A DNA stretch of 64,000 nt, taken from assembly GCF_900215575.1 (NCBI RefSeq), contig NZ_OBEJ01000002.1, positions 1 through 64,000 on the forward strand. Direction: 5' to 3'. Made by a program: the position numbers and the translations under genes. Shown in pieces: positions 60,774 to 64,000 of the stretch. Position 1 is the stretch's first letter. The number at the start of each line of letters is the position of its first letter. Under the pieces are notes generated by a model. That model saw only the letters and a list, made by a program, of their open reading frames with translations, searched no databases and had not been told where the DNA came from. Source of the stretch: Natronoarchaeum philippinense. GTDB lineage: Archaea; Halobacteriota; Halobacteria; Halobacteriales; Natronoarchaeaceae.

Positions 60774-61127
60774 TCAGACGATATCAGGGACGAAGGGGTA
60801 CTTCCAGGTGGTTCCACGCTTCGCCTTGATAGTTGCCCATACGCAGAGTACGAGATCAAGGATGAACAGCGAGATGATACCGATGATTGTAATCAGGGCG
60901 CTGAAAAACGTATCAAAGAATGCGACGAGCACCAACGCCCCGAAAGCTACGACGAAAATAACCTGCCAATTAAACGCGTTCTTCGCATTCTGCTTCGTGA
61001 ATTCGTCGTCCGAGAAAAGATACACCAATCCAGTTCCGACAAATCCGAAGAACAGACCGATTAGATGAACTAACGTTCCTACCGTCGTTGTGTTCTCGAA
61101 ATTTGATTCAGGGCCTGACGTCGCCAT
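60774..61127 (-). CDS. DUF4870-like membrane protein (passenger gene)
   Basis: The 117-residue protein has the DUF4870 form. A first span lies near LVHLIGLFFGFVGTGLVYLF, followed by a conserved polar loop DDEFTKQNAKNAFNWQ. Two or three more spans follow, ending at KRGTTWKYPFVPDIV. The coding sequence is much less GC-rich than its neighbours. It lies inside the mobile unit, so it probably travels with the transposase. Confidence 0.85.
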   Translation of the reverse strand: MATSGPESNFENTTTVGTLVHLIGLFFGFVGTGLVYLFSDDEFTKQNAKNAFNWQVIFVVAFGALVLVAFFDTFFSALITIIGIISLFILDLVLCVWATIKAKRGTTWKYPFVPDIV

Positions 61128-61178
61128 GTTAGTCAGACAAAATTCAATTATAATGAACTCTTTGTTTCCTAAGCAGTC

Positions 61179-61196
61179 GGCTCTGCTGAAATCCTT
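61179..61196 (+). repeat. Internal terminus-like repeat
   Basis: GGCTCTGCTGAAATCCTT matches the right terminal repeat at 16 of 18 positions and points inward toward the transposase. It may be the original left end of a shorter element (61179-62600). Confidence 0.75.
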
Positions 61197-61372
61197 AATT
61201 GATAATATGTTCTCGGGGTCGTGCTGAATACAGATCGCGAATCGGTCAGCCGAAGCAGACGGAACACGGGTTGTAGTTCGGTCAGAACTCCCATTTCAGA
61301 TAGCATCTCACCGAGGCGGGTGACACCCAGTTCTTCCAAAACTTGTATCAGGTGACGTCGAGACTACGGAGT

Positions 61373-61549
61373 ATGTCTGATACCGGTAGTGGAATTTCAA
61401 AACACTACGTGAAGTCGATTCAGTCGGCTGTCGTCTCAATTCCGTTTGCAGTAATGGCTGCACCCTTACTAGGAAATGATAGCGCAGATTGGTATTTTCT
61501 CGGCGTTTCTATCCTCTTCGTCTTGTATTCGTTCTTCTCGCTAATCTAG
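61373..61549 (+). CDS. 58-residue membrane protein inside the mobile unit
   Basis: ATG 61373 to TAG 61549 encodes a polar start (MSDTGSGISKHYVKSIQ) and two hydrophobic segments (VVSIPFAVMAAPLLG; WYFLGVSILFVLYSFFSLI). No family is recognised. Its codons are AT-rich like the other passenger gene. An in-frame ATG at 61343 would add ten residues. Confidence 0.5.
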   Translation: MSDTGSGISKHYVKSIQSAVVSIPFAVMAAPLLGNDSADWYFLGVSILFVLYSFFSLI

Positions 61550-61729
61550 GCTTGAGAGGGACGACATCCGATGAAACTCGCATCATAGACCGTAGGTTGA
61601 TTCGGTAGAGCAAGAGTGGAACAAACGCTGCCACCGTGCTGCATACAACCTCTGTATCGGTCACGACTCTTCTGACGAGAATCAGAGGGGTTCGACCCAT
61701 TTCGTGTCCCGTTCATCGATATCCGCTGT

Positions 61730-62548
61730 TCAGAGTGACTTGTCGATGTTGTGAGTGAGACAGCCGACAACGAGTTCACGGAACTGCTTCCACCAGTGTC
61801 GTGAGCGGACGAATGCGCCATATCTCCGTTTGAGACTGGAGTTCACTGTCTCGTTCTGACTCCGTTGGCCATACAGGTCGGCGTCCAGCCGAGCATTCCA
61901 CGCCTTGTGGAGCGGCGAAAATTCTCGGTGCTTGATGAGAGGACGAACACCAGCGTCGCGGGCTACTGCGCGGACCTTCCGGTCGTATCCCTTATCACCG
62001 AGGAGAATTGTCACATTCCCGGCATTCCGCTTGATAAGCGACGGTGCGATCCGCGAGTCATGTTTTCTGGTCGTCGTCACGTGGAGATCGAGGATAGCAT
62101 TCGCTCTCGTGTCCACGAGCAGTGTTACTTTCAACTGCTGAATCGTCAGCTTCGTCCGCTTCGTGTAGTGTTTCGAGGCGTGACTGCGGTCGAAGCCGGA
62201 CGCGTCGATCCCGACGACACCGGTAGTCGGGAGAGGCGTGATCGAGAGGTTGATCAGGACACGCCAGACTGCCATATCGAGCCGGTTGAACGCTTTACAC
62301 AACGTTGAGGGTGACGGGAGTTCGTCCAGATCGATGGCTTTCCGAATACGGGGCATCTCGATGAGTTCGTCGAGGAATGTCCTGTAGGTCGTATTCTTCC
62401 GCACCTTAAGACAGAGCAAGACGATGTGCTGGTGGAGTGTGTACCGGCGTTTGGAGAACCTCGATGAGTAGCGGGCGACAACTCGGCGTGCCAAGTGCAT
62501 CGCTTGCTCAACGAACCGGAGCAACCGTGATTTTGGGAGGGCTTCCAT
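61730..62548 (-). CDS. IS5-family transposase
   Basis: The 272-residue transposase has a helical DNA-binding N-terminus and a DDE domain: Asp115 in GIDASGFD, Asp185 in GDKGYD, and the Y(2)R(3)E(6)K signature with Tyr226, Arg229, Glu233 and Lys240. The frame is intact and the family length is normal, so it should be active. It is the haloarchaeal ISH type of IS5; the exact ISfinder name needs a search. Confidence 0.95.
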   Translation of the reverse strand: MEALPKSRLLRFVEQAMHLARRVVARYSSRFSKRRYTLHQHIVLLCLKVRKNTTYRTFLDELIEMPRIRKAIDLDELPSPSTLCKAFNRLDMAVWRVLINLSITPLPTTGVVGIDASGFDRSHASKHYTKRTKLTIQQLKVTLLVDTRANAILDLHVTTTRKHDSRIAPSLIKRNAGNVTILLGDKGYDRKVRAVARDAGVRPLIKHREFSPLHKAWNARLDADLYGQRSQNETVNSSLKRRYGAFVRSRHWWKQFRELVVGCLTHNIDKSL

Positions 62549-62582
62549 CCGGTCAGATTACCGGACGTACCTGTAACTTCTT

Positions 62583-62600
62583 GAGGATTTCAACAGAGCC
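62583..62600 (-). repeat. Right terminal inverted repeat
   Basis: Read on the minus strand it is GGCTCTGTTGAAATCCTC, facing the left end at 60618-60635. Confidence 0.88.
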
Positions 62601-62608
62601 CTCCAGTT
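62601..62608 (+). repeat. 8-bp target-site duplication, right copy
   Basis: CTCCAGTT immediately outside the right end. Its last base is also the first base of the alcohol dehydrogenase stop codon read on the plus strand. Confidence 0.88.
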
Positions 62609-63687
62609 TATTCTTCCTCGGGTTTGACGAGGATTTTGACGTGGTCGCTTTCGGGATCGATGAGTCGGTCGAACCCATTGGCGACGATCTCGTCGAGATC
62701 GATTCGGCCAGTGATGAACGGGTCCGGATCGAGGCGGCCATCGGCGAGCATGTCGATCACCATTCCGTACTCTTCGTCGGACCGCGGGCCACCGAGATAG
62801 GCGAGCGTCCCGGTTACGGTCCGTTCGCCGAGGACGAGGTCGTTCGGGTGCGTACTGACCTCTTCTTCCCAGATGCTCACGATCGTCGTACGGCCGCTCG
62901 GAGCCGTGCTCTCGACGGCCGCATTGAACGAGGGTTCGACGCCGGCGACCTCGAAGGAGATGTCGGCGCCACCGCCCGTGTGCGAGTGGATGTACTCGAC
63001 GGGGTCGGTCGCCGACGGGTCGATCAGTTCCGTGGCGCCACAGTCCGCGGCGCGTTCGCGCCTAGCGTCGCGCGGTTCGGAGACGAAAATCGCTCCCGCA
63101 CCGGCCACGCGCGCACACTGGATCACCGCGAGGCCGATCGGCCCACTCCCGAACACGGCGACGGCATCGCCGGCTTGGAGTCCGGACCGGCGCACCGCGT
63201 GCAGTCCAACGCTGAGTGGCTCGACCAGCGCGCCGTGTTCGACGGGGACGTCGTCCCCGAGCGGGACAGCGTGCTCTGCGTCGACGACCGCACTCTCGGC
63301 GAAGCCGCCGTTCCCGCCGGAGAGTCCGATGAACCCGATCGAATCACAGATGTGGTAGTTTCCCTCTCGGCACTGCCGACACTCCCCGCAGTAGAGGATG
63401 GGGTTGACCGCAACTGCGTCACCGACAGCGAGGTCGGTCACTGCGTCGCCGACTTCCGAGATGGTGCCGCTGTACTCGTGGCCCATCCTGATCGGTGCGA
63501 CTTCCTCGGATACTGGGTGCGGGTCGCCCTCCGGAACGAAAATCGGCCCGGCGGTGTATTCGTGGAGGTCTGATCCACAGATGCCGCAGGCAGTGATGTC
63601 GATTCGAACGTCATCTGGTCCGACTGCCCCTTCTGTGACCTCTTCGACGCGGATGTCTTTTCGGCCGTGATATGTGGCTGCTTGCAT
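62608..63687 (-). CDS. Zinc-dependent alcohol dehydrogenase (butanediol dehydrogenase-like)
   Basis: The 359-residue medium-chain dehydrogenase has the catalytic-zinc motif ACGICGSDLHEY and GHEYSG. A structural-zinc loop CGECRQCREGNYHIC and the NAD-binding VFGSGPIGLAVIQ follow. The pattern is closest to 2,3-butanediol dehydrogenase-type enzymes. The mobile unit inserted exactly at its stop codon, leaving the protein intact but separating it from its native terminator. Confidence 0.92.
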   Translation of the reverse strand: MQAATYHGRKDIRVEEVTEGAVGPDDVRIDITACGICGSDLHEYTAGPIFVPEGDPHPVSEEVAPIRMGHEYSGTISEVGDAVTDLAVGDAVAVNPILYCGECRQCREGNYHICDSIGFIGLSGGNGGFAESAVVDAEHAVPLGDDVPVEHGALVEPLSVGLHAVRRSGLQAGDAVAVFGSGPIGLAVIQCARVAGAGAIFVSEPRDARRERAADCGATELIDPSATDPVEYIHSHTGGGADISFEVAGVEPSFNAAVESTAPSGRTTIVSIWEEEVSTHPNDLVLGERTVTGTLAYLGGPRSDEEYGMVIDMLADGRLDPDPFITGRIDLDEIVANGFDRLIDPESDHVKILVKPEEE

Positions 63688-63873
63688 CACGGTCTATAAT
63701 CGTCTTTAGGAATAGATAGCCGTTGTTACACTCCAGGCGACAGTTCGAGAACTACACCGAGTCACTACGACAAAACATGTTCTTACAGCGGACACGACAT
63801 CCCTGAGCCATCTAAAGATGCCGACCGCAGTATCATATCGACACCTCCCCGGAACAAGTAGGCCCCGAGTCAG

Positions 63874-64000
63874 CTAGGACGATCGCTCCGCTCGCCAGCG
63901 ATCAATGACGCCGTCGACCGATTCCTCGGAACTGACGCCGCCCACTCGCGCCGCAAGCCCGGTTGTCTCGAACAGCTGGACGACTTCGGCGTCCGCACCC
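63874..64000 (-). CDS. C-terminal fragment of a gene cut by the right window edge
   Basis: A minus-strand frame ends at TAG 63874-63876 and runs off the edge. It encodes 41 residues (VVQLFETTGLAARVGGVSSE, then SVDGVIDRWRAERSS). The codon bias is normal. The family is not identifiable from this piece; a STAS-like end is conceivable. Confidence 0.55.
   Translation of the reverse strand, partial: GADAEVVQLFETTGLAARVGGVSSEESVDGVIDRWRAERSS

Larger units (their letters stand above)
60618..62600. mobile_element. IS5-type mobile unit (1,983 bp) carrying passenger genes
   Basis: The unit is bounded by GGCCTTGTTGAAATCCTC (60618-60635) and the inverse of GGCTCTGTTGAAATCCTC (62583-62600), which match at 16 of 18 positions. 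Both ends are flanked by CTCCAGTT, so the whole unit moved as one piece. It encodes an IS5-type transposase on the right (61730-62548, minus) plus two small membrane-protein genes (60774-61127 and 61373-61549) on the left. A third terminus-like sequence lies inside at 61179-61196. Ordinary elements of this family are about 1 kb. Confidence 0.88.

Noticed and set aside
60711-61064. A plus-strand frame opposite the DUF4870-like gene
   Set aside because: The minus frame has the membrane pattern of DUF4870; the plus frame has none.
62437-63573. A 378-codon plus-strand frame across the transposase start and alcohol dehydrogenase
   Set aside because: Antisense to an intact zinc dehydrogenase and crosses the mobile-unit border.
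1-64000. tRNA or rRNA genes
   Set aside because: I found no cloverleaf with a GGTTCRA-type T-loop or rRNA-like stretch by reading; a tRNAscan run would settle it.

Overview
The window is chromosomal DNA from a halophilic archaeon (class Halobacteria). The evidence is very GC-rich and strongly acidic coding sequence, start codons that often lie about 25-35 bases downstream of TATA-like boxes with no leader, and families found mainly in haloarchaea or archaea: HalOD1, Bat-type HTH regulators, DUF389, archaeal Sec61-beta, ribosomal proteins L31e/L39e/L18a/S6e, aIF6, prefoldin alpha, TYW1, RbkR and Dph6. The genus cannot be fixed from the sequence alone.

Region by region. 1-6.4 kb: a RimK-like ATP-grasp protein, a small heat-shock protein, then central carbon metabolism (type II GAPDH facing away from type I GAPDH plus phosphoglycerate kinase) across an AT-rich shared promoter. 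A MNT-HEPN toxin-antitoxin pair follows, bracketed by two copies of the pgk 3' end. 6.4-22.6 kb: a multidomain histidine kinase, an M29-like aminopeptidase, uracil-DNA glycosylase, HisH followed by a 156-bp tandem repeat made from its own 3' end, a TrkA-N protein flanked by two stand-alone Lrp/AsnC RAM proteins, SppA, DUF373, Dph6, a FilR1-type regulator, a sugar nucleotidyltransferase and a MATE exporter. 22.8-31.5 kb: the archaeal translation/targeting cluster L39e-L31e-aIF6-L18a-prefoldin alpha-FtsY, a methyltransferase, a beta-lactamase-fold protein whose 3' end is also copied beyond an inserted lipoprotein gene, S6e and a beta-CASP ribonuclease. 31.5-48.3 kb: aldehyde dehydrogenase, an AAC(3)-like protein, a second MATE exporter with twin operators, a HAD phosphatase, F420:NADP reductase, thioredoxin, Sec61-beta, PdxT, DUF151, HisE, a NOG1-type GTPase, two DUF389 membrane proteins, a SelA-like PLP enzyme and EngB.

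48.3-64 kb is the most accessory part. An XRE repressor/DUF2178 operon and an ABC exporter operon share one operator design (GTAAA-N6-TTTAC, three sites). AT-rich small membrane genes, the RibB-RbkR riboflavin pair, an NAD(P)-binding protein beside a truncated homologue and a decayed HxlR regulator, TYW1, RNase H and a sensory cluster (HalOD1, DUF7344, Bat-like) follow. A 1,983-bp IS5-type mobile unit with terminal inverted repeats and an 8-bp target duplication carries two passenger membrane genes and sits exactly at the stop codon of a zinc alcohol dehydrogenase.

Two themes stand out. First, gene 3' ends are duplicated at three separate loci (pgk, hisH, the metallo-hydrolase); two of them bracket accessory genes and differ mainly by synonymous or conservative changes, which looks like recombination with a diverged relative. 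Second, several promoters carry clear palindromic operators whose position relative to the TATA box predicts activation or repression.
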